From DASXMR01 sp036495525 (lineage in GTDB: Bacteria > Actinomycetota > Actinomycetes > Streptosporangiales > Streptosporangiaceae): a stretch of 64,000 bases of DNA. Positions 42,177-50,954 of this stretch are shown in pieces. The DNA lies in NCBI GenBank assembly GCA_036495525.1, contig DASXMR010000107.1:41512-105511 (forward strand), given 5' to 3'. The notes beneath the pieces are model-generated. The model had not been told where the DNA came from and did no database searches. It saw nothing but the letters and a program-made list of their open reading frames with translations. How positions within the stretch are numbered: the stretch's first letter is position 1; each line of letters begins with the position of its first letter. The position numbers and the translations under genes were made by a program.

Positions 42177-43214
42177 TCAGCTCAGCATCAGTACGGCGTA
42201 GGCGGGCAGCCAGTGCTCCACCATGTAGTCGTCACCGACCACGTGCGGCAGCACGGCCTCGGCGTGTCGTCGCGCCGAGGTCGTGGCCGGCCCGACACGC
42301 GGATCACCGCACGGCAGTGCCTCGGCGATCCGGCGCCAGCACCAGGCCCGGCTGGCGTTCAGGCCGTGCAGGTGGGCGATAGCGCCATCGCTGGAGTCCG
42401 AGACCACCGCGGGCGTGAACAGAGACGCCGGCTCGAACTGCGCGATCCCCGGCAGGAACATGCCGAGCCAGTCGCTGAACTCGTCCTGGCCGAGCAGCTG
42501 CATCATCAGCTCGGCCTCGGCCAGGGCCGGTGACAGGAAGTCACTGCCGGACGGCTCCCAGGCTGCCGGATAGAGCATGTCGCTGCCGAACCAGTCGAGC
42601 GCCCGGTCGGTGATCGCCTGCAGCAGGGCCGGCTCGCCCGCCGCGGCCTGCGCGGTGGCGAACGGCAGCGCCCTGGACAACCCGAACGCGCTGTTGCCGT
42701 GCACGCCGTAGCGGGACGGGTAGGTCGCCTTGGCAAGCCACTCGGCGAACAGCTCGGTCAGCTTCGCGGCGAGCGGGGCCAGCGCGGCCGCCCACTTGCG
42801 GCCGGTGTCGTCGTCCCATAGCGCGGTCTCGTGCGCCAGCGTCAGCGCCCAGCCCCAGCCGTAGGGCCGCTCGAACAGGCCGTCGGGGCCGGTCACGAAC
42901 TCCTCCTCGACGGCGAGCGCCAGCCGCTCGAAGTGCCCGCCGAGCGCCGTGATGATCTGGCTGGCCGGCACCTGGTCACCGGCGATCCGCATGAGCCTGA
43001 CCAGCAGCCAGTGCATCTCCACGCAAGAATGCCAGTCCAAGCTGCCGTAGAAAACCGGCGTGCGGGCACGAGGCCGGTAGGGAAAATCGCCCGGCGCGTC
43101 CATCATGTGCAGCATGGCGGACGGGAATTCGCGCCGGATGTTGGTCAGCGCGACCTCCGCGTAGGACGCGGCCTCGGCGTGCAGCAGCCTGGCCCAGTCC
43201 TCCCTCAGCCCCAC
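42177..43214 (-). CDS. DUF2891-family protein
   Basis: A 345-residue protein. The start is GTG 43214 after GAGGAGG; the TTG at 43229 precedes the ribosome site. Recognisable blocks are YPRRARTP-like DFPYRPRARTPVFYGSLDWHSC, VEMHWLLVRL, ERPYGWGWALTLAHE, RYGVHGNSAFGLSRAL, GSDFLSPALAEAELM and LNASRAWCWRRIAEAL. These match the DUF2891 family of alpha/alpha-barrel-like proteins. The biochemical role is unknown; the conserved His, Trp and Glu residues suggest a carbohydrate-active or similar fold. The small gene at 41955 may be co-transcribed. Confidence 0.85.
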   Translation of the reverse strand: MGLREDWARLLHAEAASYAEVALTNIRREFPSAMLHMMDAPGDFPYRPRARTPVFYGSLDWHSCVEMHWLLVRLMRIAGDQVPASQIITALGGHFERLALAVEEEFVTGPDGLFERPYGWGWALTLAHETALWDDDTGRKWAAALAPLAAKLTELFAEWLAKATYPSRYGVHGNSAFGLSRALPFATAQAAAGEPALLQAITDRALDWFGSDMLYPAAWEPSGSDFLSPALAEAELMMQLLGQDEFSDWLGMFLPGIAQFEPASLFTPAVVSDSSDGAIAHLHGLNASRAWCWRRIAEALPCGDPRVGPATTSARRHAEAVLPHVVGDDYMVEHWLPAYAVLMLS

Positions 43215-43311
43215 GGTGCCTCCTCGCAACTGCGCGCTCGCCGATGTCCTGCCGGAGCCCGGCCCCGCGCGGCCGGCCGTTACCCGGGTGCTTTCCCCAT
43301 TGGCGGCCTAG

Positions 43312-44103
43312 TTATGGCTGCAGGTCGAGATCGACGATCACCGGGGCGTGGTCACTGGGGCCCTTGCCCTTGCGTGCCTCGCGGTCCACCCAGGCGTCGG
43401 AGACCGCCCCGGCCATGCCAGGGTTGGCCAGCACCAGGTCGATCCGCATGCCCATGCCCTTGTGAAATGCCCCGGCCCGGTAGTCCCAGTAGGTGAACGG
43501 GTGCGGGCCTTTGGCGATCCGCGGCACGATGTCGGCCAGCCCGGCCTCCCGCAGCGCCGCCACCGCCGCCCGTTCGGCCGGCGTCACGTGCGTCGAGCCG
43601 GCGAAGGCGGCCGGATCCCAGACGTCAGCGTCGGTCGGGGCCACATTGAAGTCGCCCATCAGCGCGAACGGACGCGCCGCCGAGGCGTCCGCCGTGACCG
43701 CGTCGCGCAGCGCGCTGAGCCAGCGCAGCTTGTAGCCGTAGTGCGGGTCGTCCGGGGTCCGGCCGTTGGGCACGTAGACCGACCTGACCCGGACCGGGCC
43801 GCAGGTCACCGCCAGCGTGCGGGCCTCCAGCGTGCCCTGGTCGGGAAAGCCAGGGTCGCCAGGCAGGCCGCGCTCCACGCCGGTCATCGGCAGCTTGGAC
43901 AGCACCGCGACGCCGTTCCACCGGCCCTCACCGTGCTGCGCCACCGCGTAGCCGAGCGGCTCCACGGCGTCGGCCGGGAACGCGCCGTCCGCTACCTTCG
44001 TCTCCTGCAGGCAGGCCACGTCAGGCGCGGCCTGCGCCAGCCATTCGACCAGCCGGGGCAGCCTGGCCAGCACCGAGTTCACGTTCCAGGTGGCGATCCG
44101 CAC
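43312..44103 (-). CDS. xthA: Exodeoxyribonuclease III
   Basis: A 263-residue AP endonuclease/3'-exonuclease for base-excision repair. Catalytic motifs are ATWNVNSV at the N-terminus, LQETKV with the metal Glu, YVPNGRTPDD, MGDFNVAPTD, HKGMGMRIDLVLA and GPSDHAPVIVDL. Full length for the ExoA/XthA family. It lies 12 bases downstream of the aminotransferase gene on the same strand, which probably reflects local transcription rather than shared function. Confidence 0.95.
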   Translation of the reverse strand: MRIATWNVNSVLARLPRLVEWLAQAAPDVACLQETKVADGAFPADAVEPLGYAVAQHGEGRWNGVAVLSKLPMTGVERGLPGDPGFPDQGTLEARTLAVTCGPVRVRSVYVPNGRTPDDPHYGYKLRWLSALRDAVTADASAARPFALMGDFNVAPTDADVWDPAAFAGSTHVTPAERAAVAALREAGLADIVPRIAKGPHPFTYWDYRAGAFHKGMGMRIDLVLANPGMAGAVSDAWVDREARKGKGPSDHAPVIVDLDLQP

Positions 44104-44115
44104 CCTGTTATCTCA

Positions 44116-45384
44116 TCAGTCTCCGGCGCTCCGGCACTCGGCAACCGCCGCGAAAGCCCGGTCTGTCGCCGCCAGCACCCTGCCGATGTCGTCGTCAGGG
44201 AGCGCGGCCGACACGAACCAGTTATGCCGCGGATGCAGGTAGGCGCCCCGGCGCAGCGCCTCGGCGGCGAACACGCCGGCCAGCCGGTAGTCCTCGTCGC
44301 CGGCGAAGGTCAGGTACGGCATCTGCACCGGCCCGGTGTAGCTGACCTGCAGCCCGCGCGCGGCTGCCTGGCTCGCGATGCCGTCCCTGATCGCAGTGCC
44401 TGCCCGCGCCATGGCCGCGATCGCGTCCTGCGCCGCCAGCGCCTTGATGGTGGCGACAGCCGCCGCCATCGGCACGGCGGAGAACCAGAACGACCCGGTG
44501 ACGAAGATCCGCCGCGCGCCGCGGCGGAACGAGTCGGCGCCGAGCACCGCGGCCAGCGAGCGCCCGTTGGCGATGGCCTTGCTCCACGCGGACAGGTCAG
44601 GCATCACCTGCAGCGGCTCCCAGCTGGAGCCCAGGTGCAGCCGGAAGCCGCAGCGCACGTCGTCCAGGATCAGCGCCGCGCCGGTCGCGTCGCACAGCTC
44701 ACGCAGCCCGCGCGCGAACGCCGGGTCGGCCAGCTCCTGGTCGAAGCCGGCGTCGTGCCGGAACGGGCTGACCAGCACGCCCGCCAGGTCGTCGCCCGCC
44801 AGGGCGGCGGCGGCACGGGCCGACTCCAGGTCGTTGTAGGTGTAGTAGCCCAGGTTCGCCCGGTCCTGCGGCGTGACGCCAGCCCGGCCGGGCGTGCACC
44901 ACGGGGCGGCGCCATGGTAGGCGCCGCGGGCGACCAGGATCGTGCCGCGGCCAGTCTGCGCCCTGGCGACGGTGCAGCACGCCGTCGTCGCGTCCGTGCC
45001 GTTCTTGGCCAAGATCGCCCAGTCAGCGTGCTGCACGGTGGCCACCAGCAGCTCGGCCAGCTCCACCATGACCGGGCCAGGCCCGTTCTGGCAGTCGCCG
45101 AGCGCGGCCTGAGCGCGCGCCGCCGCCTCGACCTCGGGGTGCTGGTGACCGAGGATCACCGGGCCGTAGCTGCACATCAGGTCGACGTACTCGTTGCCGT
45201 CGGCATCCCAGATCAGCGCGCCGCGGCCGCCGCGCATGAACTGCGGGTAATCCGGCGGCAGCAGGGCGGCCGACTGATGGCCGTACATGCCGCCGGGAAT
45301 GACGGCGCTGGCCCGGCGCCGCAGCGCCTGATCCTCAGCCCGCGGCCTGATGTCGTCGCTGGCAGGCAGCAGCAGCTCAGCCAT
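44116..45384 (-). CDS. Class III aminotransferase / GSA-aminomutase-like enzyme
   Basis: A 422-residue fold-type-I PLP enzyme. GGAG precedes ATG 45384. Blocks: WDADGNEYVDLMCSYGPVILGH, LAKNGTDATTACCTVAR for cofactor phosphate, RGAYHGAAPWC, ALILDDVRCGFR with the cofactor Asp, and SAWSKAIANGRSLAAVLG with the Schiff-base Lys. It resembles GSA-aminomutase-like proteins of catabolic clusters. Located after a class II aldolase and an FAD-linked oxidase on the same strand, so it may act on an amino-sugar or hydroxy-amino-acid derivative; this is inference. Confidence 0.88.
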   Translation of the reverse strand: MAELLLPASDDIRPRAEDQALRRRASAVIPGGMYGHQSAALLPPDYPQFMRGGRGALIWDADGNEYVDLMCSYGPVILGHQHPEVEAAARAQAALGDCQNGPGPVMVELAELLVATVQHADWAILAKNGTDATTACCTVARAQTGRGTILVARGAYHGAAPWCTPGRAGVTPQDRANLGYYTYNDLESARAAAALAGDDLAGVLVSPFRHDAGFDQELADPAFARGLRELCDATGAALILDDVRCGFRLHLGSSWEPLQVMPDLSAWSKAIANGRSLAAVLGADSFRRGARRIFVTGSFWFSAVPMAAAVATIKALAAQDAIAAMARAGTAIRDGIASQAAARGLQVSYTGPVQMPYLTFAGDEDYRLAGVFAAEALRRGAYLHPRHNWFVSAALPDDDIGRVLAATDRAFAAVAECRSAGD

Positions 45385-45426
45385 CGTTGCTCCGTTCGTC
45401 CGGTGCTGCGGTATGAGCCTGGCCGG

Positions 45427-46134
45427 TCACCGGACGGCCTCTGGTGGCCGCCGGCGCTCCCCGTACCGGCGCCGACGGGTCTCCGCCGTGACCTGGGCCA
45501 GATCGGCCTCGGTCAGGATCCGCGGGGTGCCATGGCTGCGGGCCAGCCGGTAGACGCGGGCCAGCCACTCCAGCAGAACCGCCCGCTCGAACGCCTCGGC
45601 CAGCGTGCGCCCGCAGGTGATCGCGCCGTGGTTCTGCAGGATGGCCGCGCTGCGGCCGGCCAGCGCGTCGGCCGCCGCCTGCGCCAGCTCGGCCGAGGCG
45701 AACCGGTGGTAAGGCGCGACCCGGATGGGCCCGCCGAGGCCGGCGATCGCGTAGTGGATCGCCGGCAGCTCGTCGCACACCGCCGACAGCGCGATGACCT
45801 CGGGCGAGTGCGTGTGCACCACGGCGGCCGCCCCGGTGGCCGCGTACACGGCCAGGTGCATCGGCACCTCGGTGGACGGCTTCTCCGGCGCGTCGAGCTC
45901 GGTGCCGTCCAGCCCGATCAGGCAGATGTCGGCTGGCTGCAGCTCGCGGTAGCTGATCCCGGACGGTGTAATCGCGACCACGTCGCCGGACCGCACGCTG
46001 ATGTTGCCCGAGCTGCCGGCGGCCAGCCCGTCGTCCAGCATCCGCAGGCTGTAGCTGACTAGCTCGGCCCGCACGCCCGCTTCCCCGGCAGCTGGCCGGC
46101 GGCCGTCAGGCCCCGCGGTCTGCCCGTCCCGCAC
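45427..46134 (-). CDS. Class II aldolase/adducin family protein
   Basis: A 235-residue zinc-dependent aldolase or epimerase-like enzyme. GTG 46134 follows CAGGAG. Signatures: SSGNISVRSGDVVAITPSG with the substrate-phosphate loop, EVPMHLAVY with the catalytic Glu, VVHTHSPEVIAL with the two zinc His, and ILQNHGAITCG with the third His. L-fuculose-phosphate aldolase and ribulose-phosphate epimerase belong here. It is placed 15 bases after the FAD-linked oxidase gene. The substrate is not identifiable. Confidence 0.93.
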   Translation of the reverse strand: MRDGQTAGPDGRRPAAGEAGVRAELVSYSLRMLDDGLAAGSSGNISVRSGDVVAITPSGISYRELQPADICLIGLDGTELDAPEKPSTEVPMHLAVYAATGAAAVVHTHSPEVIALSAVCDELPAIHYAIAGLGGPIRVAPYHRFASAELAQAAADALAGRSAAILQNHGAITCGRTLAEAFERAVLLEWLARVYRLARSHGTPRILTEADLAQVTAETRRRRYGERRRPPEAVR

Positions 46135-46149
46135 GCCGCTCCTGCCGGA

Positions 46150-47523
46150 TCAGAACGCCCGGCCGGGGTTGAGCAGGCCGGCCGGGTCGAGCGCCTGCTT
46201 GATCGACCGGTGCACGGCCAGCGAGTCCTCGCCCAGCTCCAGCGCCAGCCAGCGCCGCTTCAGCATGCCGACCCCGTGCTCCCCGGTGAGCGTGCCGCCC
46301 AGCTCGAGCGCGGCGCGGAAGACCTCGTCCGCCGCTGCCCACACCGGATCAGGCACCTCACCCTCGGGCAGGCCGCGGTCGTAGACGAACACCGGGTGCA
46401 GGTTGCCGTCGCCTGCGTGCGCGACGGTGGCGATCAGCACCTCGTGCCTGGCAGCGGCCTGCTCGATCCTGGCGATCATGTCGGGCAGCGCCGAGCGCGG
46501 CACGCACACGTCCTCGACCAGCGTCGCGCCGAGCCGCTCGGTGGCCGGGTAGGCGAGCCGGCGGATGTCGAGCAGCTGCTGTGACTCGGCGGCGCTGCCG
46601 GACACGTCCGCGAGCAGCGCGCCGTGCTCGGCGCAGATCTGCCGCATCGCCTCGACCCGGCGGGCGGCGTCGTCGGTGTCGTCCTGGGCGATCAGCAGTG
46701 CGTGCACCGAGTCGCCGAAGCCGAGCTGCTTCCACTCGTCGATCGCCAGCAGGGTGGTCCGGTCGAGCAGCTCAAGCAGGCTGGGCTGCAGCCTGGCCTG
46801 CAGGATGGCGGTCACCGCGCGGGCGGCGGCGGCGAAGCCGGGAAAGCTCGCGGCCAGCGTCGCCGCCGGTACCGCCGGGCGGGGCCGCAGCCGCAGCGTC
46901 GCCGAGGTGATCACGCCGAGGGTTCCCTCGGAGCCGACGAACAGGCTGGTGAGGTCGTAGCCGGCGACCCCCTTGACGGTGCGCCGGCCGGTGCGCAGCA
47001 CCCGGCCGTCAGCGAGCACCACCTCGAGGCCGAGCACCGAGTCCCTGGTGACGCCGTACTTCACGCAGCGCAGCCCGCCGGCGTTGGTGGCCAGGTTGCC
47101 GCCGATGGTCGAGATCTCGTAGCTCGACGGGTCAGGCGGGTACATCAGCCCGTGCTCGGCTGCGGCGCGATCCAGGCTCGCGTTGAATACGCCCGCCTCG
47201 GCCACCGCGAGCTCATTGACCGGGTCGAGCTCCAGTATCTGGTCCAACCGGGTCATCGAAAGGACCAGGCAGCCGTCCAGCGCCGAGGCGCCCCCCGCCA
47301 GGCTCGTGCCGCCGCCGCGCGGCACCACCGGGACGCCGTGCTGTGCGGCCCAGCGCACCGCGGCGGCCGTCTCGCCGGTGCTGCGCGGCAAGACCACGCC
47401 CAGCGGCTTGCCAGGCGCGACCGCCGAGGTCTGGTCACGCCGGTAGGCGTCGACGATGTCCGGATCGGTGATCACCCGGCCCTCGGGCAGCTCGGCAGCA
47501 AGCGACTTCAGGTCAGCGGCCAC
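46150..47523 (-). CDS. FAD-linked oxidase (glycolate oxidase GlcD / D-lactate dehydrogenase type)
   Basis: A 457-residue flavoprotein. GTG 47523 follows GAGGAGG. The PCMH-type FAD domain has VPVVPRGGGTSLAGGASALDGC and DPSSYEISTIGGNLATNAGG with RCVKYGVTRD; the C-terminal FAD-oxidase domain has VAHAGDGNLHPVFVYD and GGTLTGEHGVGMLKRRWLALE. It would oxidise a D-2-hydroxy acid to a keto acid. With the downstream aldolase and aminotransferase it forms a coherent catabolic operon (oxidation, aldol cleavage, amino transfer), order inferred only from gene order. Confidence 0.95.
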   Translation of the reverse strand: MAADLKSLAAELPEGRVITDPDIVDAYRRDQTSAVAPGKPLGVVLPRSTGETAAAVRWAAQHGVPVVPRGGGTSLAGGASALDGCLVLSMTRLDQILELDPVNELAVAEAGVFNASLDRAAAEHGLMYPPDPSSYEISTIGGNLATNAGGLRCVKYGVTRDSVLGLEVVLADGRVLRTGRRTVKGVAGYDLTSLFVGSEGTLGVITSATLRLRPRPAVPAATLAASFPGFAAAARAVTAILQARLQPSLLELLDRTTLLAIDEWKQLGFGDSVHALLIAQDDTDDAARRVEAMRQICAEHGALLADVSGSAAESQQLLDIRRLAYPATERLGATLVEDVCVPRSALPDMIARIEQAAARHEVLIATVAHAGDGNLHPVFVYDRGLPEGEVPDPVWAAADEVFRAALELGGTLTGEHGVGMLKRRWLALELGEDSLAVHRSIKQALDPAGLLNPGRAF

Positions 47524-47771
47524 GGCTCATCCTCCTCACCGGCAGCCTAGCTCCGGGCGGTCAGGCCTGGCCCCCGCCGCTACGACCCGGCGCCGCTCCC
47601 CCGGCGAGCGCCTGGACACCGCACCACCAACGGGCCGGCCGGGGGCCGCGTCATGGTGCGTGGCCTGGCGGTCAAGGCCAGCACGGATGTCTTCGTCCTG
47701 CAGCCTTCCGGGAGAAGTTCGCGAAGCTGATCTTGGTGCATGCTCGCCGTTTAGCCGGGCAATTGAAGCGC

Positions 47772-47936
47772 ATGAGCATAACGCGCAGCGTTCCAGGGTT
47801 CCTCGTCTGGCTGTTCTGGTTCTTGCTGGCAATCGTGCTGGTGTTGCTGGCCGCATTGCTGATCCATCACCTTGGTGGTTTCGGATTGGCTTTCCACGTG
47901 GGCGACTTCTTCTTCAACGTGGGCGTGAAGGGGTAG
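47772..47936 (+). CDS. Small single-helix membrane protein
   Basis: A 54-residue protein. I chose ATG 47772 (MSITRSVPGFLVW); the frame is open to 47733. One long hydrophobic helix (LFWFLLAIVLVLLAALLI) is followed by HHLGGFGLAFHVGDFFFNVGVKG. Such short Phe/Gly-ending membrane proteins are seen in actinobacteria without known function. A very strong terminator follows directly, supporting a real transcript. Confidence 0.65.
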   Translation: MSITRSVPGFLVWLFWFLLAIVLVLLAALLIHHLGGFGLAFHVGDFFFNVGVKG

Positions 47937-47963
47937 CGCCGAGGTAAGCCACATCGCTGCCGA

Positions 47964-47998
47964 CCGCCCGCGCACCGCCCGCTCCGGTGCGCGGGCGG
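47964..47998 (+). terminator. Strong stem-loop after the small membrane protein gene
   Basis: Arms CCGCCCGCGCACCG and CGGTGCGCGGGCGG (14 bp, perfect), loop CCCGCTC, 27 bases after the stop. No T-run. Confidence 0.7.
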
Positions 47999-48073
47999 CG
48001 GCGTGTCAGCATCGGGAGATGGCCGCCGCTCCCGGCGGTCAGCCCCGCTACGCCGAGCGATCATGGAGGTCCG

Positions 48074-48754
48074 GTGGCTACCGTCTCGCTGGTGACTGGC
48101 GCCAACCGCGGCATTGGCCGGGAAGTATGCCGGCAGCTGGCGGCCAGAGGCCACACGGTCGTGCTCACCGCCCGAGACGCCGCTGCCGCCGCCGCAGCGG
48201 CGGAGGAATCCGGCGCTATGCCGCTGCGCCTGGACGTCACCGTCCCGGCGAGCATCGCCGCAGCCGCAGACGCGGTCGCCGAGCGGTACGGCAAGCTCGA
48301 CGTGCTGGTCAACAACGCCGCGATCAGCTACGACACCTGGCAACGCGCGATGACCGCCGACCTCAGCGTGGTCCGAGAGGCAGCGGAGACCAATCTGTAC
48401 GGGCCGTGGCTGGTGGTCCAGCGGTTCCTGCCGCTGCTGCGGAGCAGCGAGCATCCGCGGATCGTGAACGTCTCCAGCGAGTCCGGCTCACTGACCAGCA
48501 TGGGTGGCGGCACTCCGGCTTACGCGGCGTCGAAGGCCGCGCTGAACGCGCTGACCCGCATGCTCGCCGCCGAATTGCGCGCTGAGCACATGCTGGTGAA
48601 CGCGGTCTGCCCCGGCTGGACCGCCACGGACATGGGCGGTCCCGGCGGCCGCCCGGTTGACCAGGGCGCGGCCAGCGTGGTGTGGGCCGCCACTCTGCCC
48701 GATGACGGGCCGACCGGCGGCTTCTTCCGCGACGGCCGCCCCGTTCCCTGGTAG
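48074..48754 (+). CDS. Short-chain dehydrogenase (carbonyl-reductase-like)
   Basis: A 226-residue SDR. I chose GTG 48074 after GGAGG; the frame extends upstream to 47987 but that part would overlap the terminator hairpin. Features: SLVTGANRGIGREVC, NAAISYDTW, RIVNVSSESGS and the catalytic YAASKAALNAL, then VCPGWTATDMGG. The layout resembles plant/bacterial carbonyl reductases. It is a stand-alone gene, convergent with the aldo/keto reductase. Confidence 0.92.
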   Translation: MATVSLVTGANRGIGREVCRQLAARGHTVVLTARDAAAAAAAAEESGAMPLRLDVTVPASIAAAADAVAERYGKLDVLVNNAAISYDTWQRAMTADLSVVREAAETNLYGPWLVVQRFLPLLRSSEHPRIVNVSSESGSLTSMGGGTPAYAASKAALNALTRMLAAELRAEHMLVNAVCPGWTATDMGGPGGRPVDQGAASVVWAATLPDDGPTGGFFRDGRPVPW

Positions 48755-48786
48755 CCAGTCCCCGCCGGGCCGTGGCGAGCGGTGCG

Positions 48787-49779
48787 CTACCGGGGCGCGT
48801 CGCCGAGCCGGTAGGACTGGGTGCACCCGTCGAGCTTGCGCTTGAGCTCGCCGTCGAGCACGTACTGCGCCGCGGCCAGGCTGGCGTCGAGCTGGTCCTG
48901 GCGGCTGGCGCCGATGATCGGCTCGGTGATCGCGGGGTTGGCCATGACCCACGCCACCGCCAGTGTCACCAGGCTCACCCCGGCGTTCTCGGCCAGCTTC
49001 CCGAGCGTCTCCACGGTGTCGAACTCGCGGTCGTGCCAGTACCGGTTTTGGTAGTTCTGCGCGGCGGTGCCGAGCATGAAGCGGCTGCCTTCCGGCGGCG
49101 GGGCCTGCCGTGAGTGCTTGCCCGACAGCAGGCCGCCGGCGATCGGGTTGTACGGGATGACGCCGATGCCTTCCTCGCCGCAGTACGGCAGCAGCTCCCG
49201 CTCGACCTGGCGGAACAGCAGGTTGTAGCGGGGCTGGGCGCAGTCGAGCCGGGCCAGGCCGAGGGTCTCTGACCTGCCCACCGCGCGGGCCAGCTGGTAG
49301 CTGAGGAAGTTGGAGCAGCCGATGTACCTGACCTTGCCCTGGCGTACCAGGTCGTCGAGCGCGCCGAGGGTCTCGTCGATCGGCGTGTCCTGGTCGTAGG
49401 CGTGCAGCTGGTACAGGTCGATGTAGTCGGTCTGCAGCCGCCGCAGCGAGGCCTCGGCAGCCGACATGATGTGCTTGCGCGAATTGCCGCGGTCGAACGG
49501 GGCCGGGCCGGTGGCCCCCCAGCACTTGGTCGCGACCACGAACCGGTCCCGCTTGCCGCGCAGCCAGCGGCCGAGGATCTCCTCCGTGGCGCCGACCGTG
49601 GTCAGGTCACCGCCGAGCGGGTAAGCGTCTGCCGTGTCAAGGAAGTCAATGCCGCCTTCGGCCGCGCGGTCGAGAATGGCCGCCGAGGTCGGCTCGTCGC
49701 ACTGCAGTCCGAATGTCATCGTGCCCAGGCACAGCCGGGACACCTGAAGGCCGGTACGGCCAAGTCGGGTATGGTCCAC
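48787..49779 (-). CDS. Aldo/keto reductase
   Basis: A 330-residue NADPH-dependent oxidoreductase with a TIM barrel. Features: TRLGRTGLQVSRLCLGTMTF, FLDTADAYPLGG with the catalytic Asp/Tyr, VATKCWG with the catalytic Lys, DYIDLYQLHAYD with His, and the C-terminal cofactor loop EPIIGASRQDQLD. GTG 49779 is divergent from the isochorismatase-like gene with a 41-base gap. The substrate is probably a small aldehyde or ketone. Confidence 0.94.
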   Translation of the reverse strand: MDHTRLGRTGLQVSRLCLGTMTFGLQCDEPTSAAILDRAAEGGIDFLDTADAYPLGGDLTTVGATEEILGRWLRGKRDRFVVATKCWGATGPAPFDRGNSRKHIMSAAEASLRRLQTDYIDLYQLHAYDQDTPIDETLGALDDLVRQGKVRYIGCSNFLSYQLARAVGRSETLGLARLDCAQPRYNLLFRQVERELLPYCGEEGIGVIPYNPIAGGLLSGKHSRQAPPPEGSRFMLGTAAQNYQNRYWHDREFDTVETLGKLAENAGVSLVTLAVAWVMANPAITEPIIGASRQDQLDASLAAAQYVLDGELKRKLDGCTQSYRLGDAPR

Positions 49780-49820
49780 ACCGGCACCGTACCGCTTCGT
49801 TCTTGACCGAGAGGATCCGC

Positions 49821-50399
49821 GTGACCCCGGTGGACGGCTCAGCGCTACTGGTCATGGACGTCCAGCGTGGCATCGTCGAGCGGTATGACGACGACGCCGG
49901 ATACCTCGGCCGGCTGGCTGGCGCGATAGCCGCAGCGCGGGCCGCCGGGATCCCGGTGATCTACGTGACGATCAGCTTCCGGCCCGGCCACCCCGAGATC
50001 AGCCGGGCCAACCGGACCTTCTCCGGGATCGCGGCGTCTGGCCGCTTCGTCGCCGGCGACCAGGCGACCGAGATCCACCCCGCGATCGCGCCGCTGGAGC
50101 AGGACGTGATCGTGCTCAAGCGGCGGGTCTCCGCATTCACCGGCAGCGATCTCGACGTTGTGCTGCGCGGGCTTGGCGCCCGCACGCTGGTGCTGGCTGG
50201 CATCGCCACCAGCGGCGTGGTGCTGTCCACTCTGCGGCAGGCCGCCGATCTGGACTACCAGCTGGAGGTGCTCTCCGACGGCTGCCTCGACGCCGATCCC
50301 GAGGTGCACCGGGTGCTGACCGAGAAGGTGTTCCCCCGGCAGGCGCAGGTGCGCACCGTGGCCGAGTGGACCGCCAGCATCGCCGGAACACCGAAGTGA
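49821..50399 (+). CDS. Isochorismatase-like hydrolase lacking the nucleophilic Cys
   Basis: A 192-residue protein of the cysteine-hydrolase fold. I chose GTG 49821 after GAGAGGA. The first Asp is in LLVMDVQRG (D13) and the Lys in VIVLKRRVSAF (K100) are in place, but at the usual Cys position the segment LAGIATSGVVLSTLRQ has Gly (G132). A whole subgroup shares ATSGVV, so this is a known variant rather than a mutation; its activity is unclear. Followed with a GTGA overlap by a VOC-fold gene. Confidence 0.85.
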   Translation: MTPVDGSALLVMDVQRGIVERYDDDAGYLGRLAGAIAAARAAGIPVIYVTISFRPGHPEISRANRTFSGIAASGRFVAGDQATEIHPAIAPLEQDVIVLKRRVSAFTGSDLDVVLRGLGARTLVLAGIATSGVVLSTLRQAADLDYQLEVLSDGCLDADPEVHRVLTEKVFPRQAQVRTVAEWTASIAGTPK

Positions 50400-50788
50400 T
50401 AGCGGTGGCCCACTACAGCAAGGTGCGCAAGCTGGTCATCGACGTCCCGGCGGACGAACACGACGCCGAGGTGAGCTTCTGGCAGGGCGCCACCGGCCAG
50501 CAGCTCGTCAGGGGCGAGCGCTATCCCGAGTACCACGGCGCGATGCTGCCCGGTCAGGACATCGGGCTGCTCGTCCAGCAGCTCGAAGACGGCCCGCCGC
50601 GGCTGCACCTGGATATCCACACCGACGACCTGGAGGCCGAGCTCGCCCGGCTTGAGCAGCTCGGCGCCGAGCGGGTGCAGCAGGTGCATCGCTGGTGGAT
50701 CATGCGCGACCCCGCCGGGCTGCTGTTCTGCGTGATCCCGGAGCCGCCGGGCAGCCTGACCGACGAGAACGCCACGCGCTGGGAGTAG
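50396..50788 (+). CDS. VOC (glyoxalase/bleomycin-resistance) fold protein
   Basis: A 130-residue protein of one beta-alpha-beta-beta-beta pair of modules. The GTG at 50396 overlaps the previous stop; GTG 50405 is an alternative. The strands KLVIDVPADEHDAEVSFW and RLHLDIHTDDLEAELARL, and the final MRDPAGLLFCVIPEP, are typical of actinobacterial VOC proteins. Metal ligand candidates are present in HLDIH and the final strand, but the ligand set is not certain. Its partner in a dimer or operon is unknown. Confidence 0.85.
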   Translation: MIAVAHYSKVRKLVIDVPADEHDAEVSFWQGATGQQLVRGERYPEYHGAMLPGQDIGLLVQQLEDGPPRLHLDIHTDDLEAELARLEQLGAERVQQVHRWWIMRDPAGLLFCVIPEPPGSLTDENATRWE

Positions 50789-50954
50789 ACCGGCACCGAA
50801 GTGGCCCCGGCGCCGGCCGCTGACTGGCCGGCAAGAGATTTCATGATTCATCCATAGACGCTTCGTTTTTCCTTCATGCGGCTATTGCGGTAGCGCGGCT
50901 AGCGTGCCTCGGGCAGCCGCCCGGCATGCGTCCGCAGCCATTCGAGGAAGCCAC

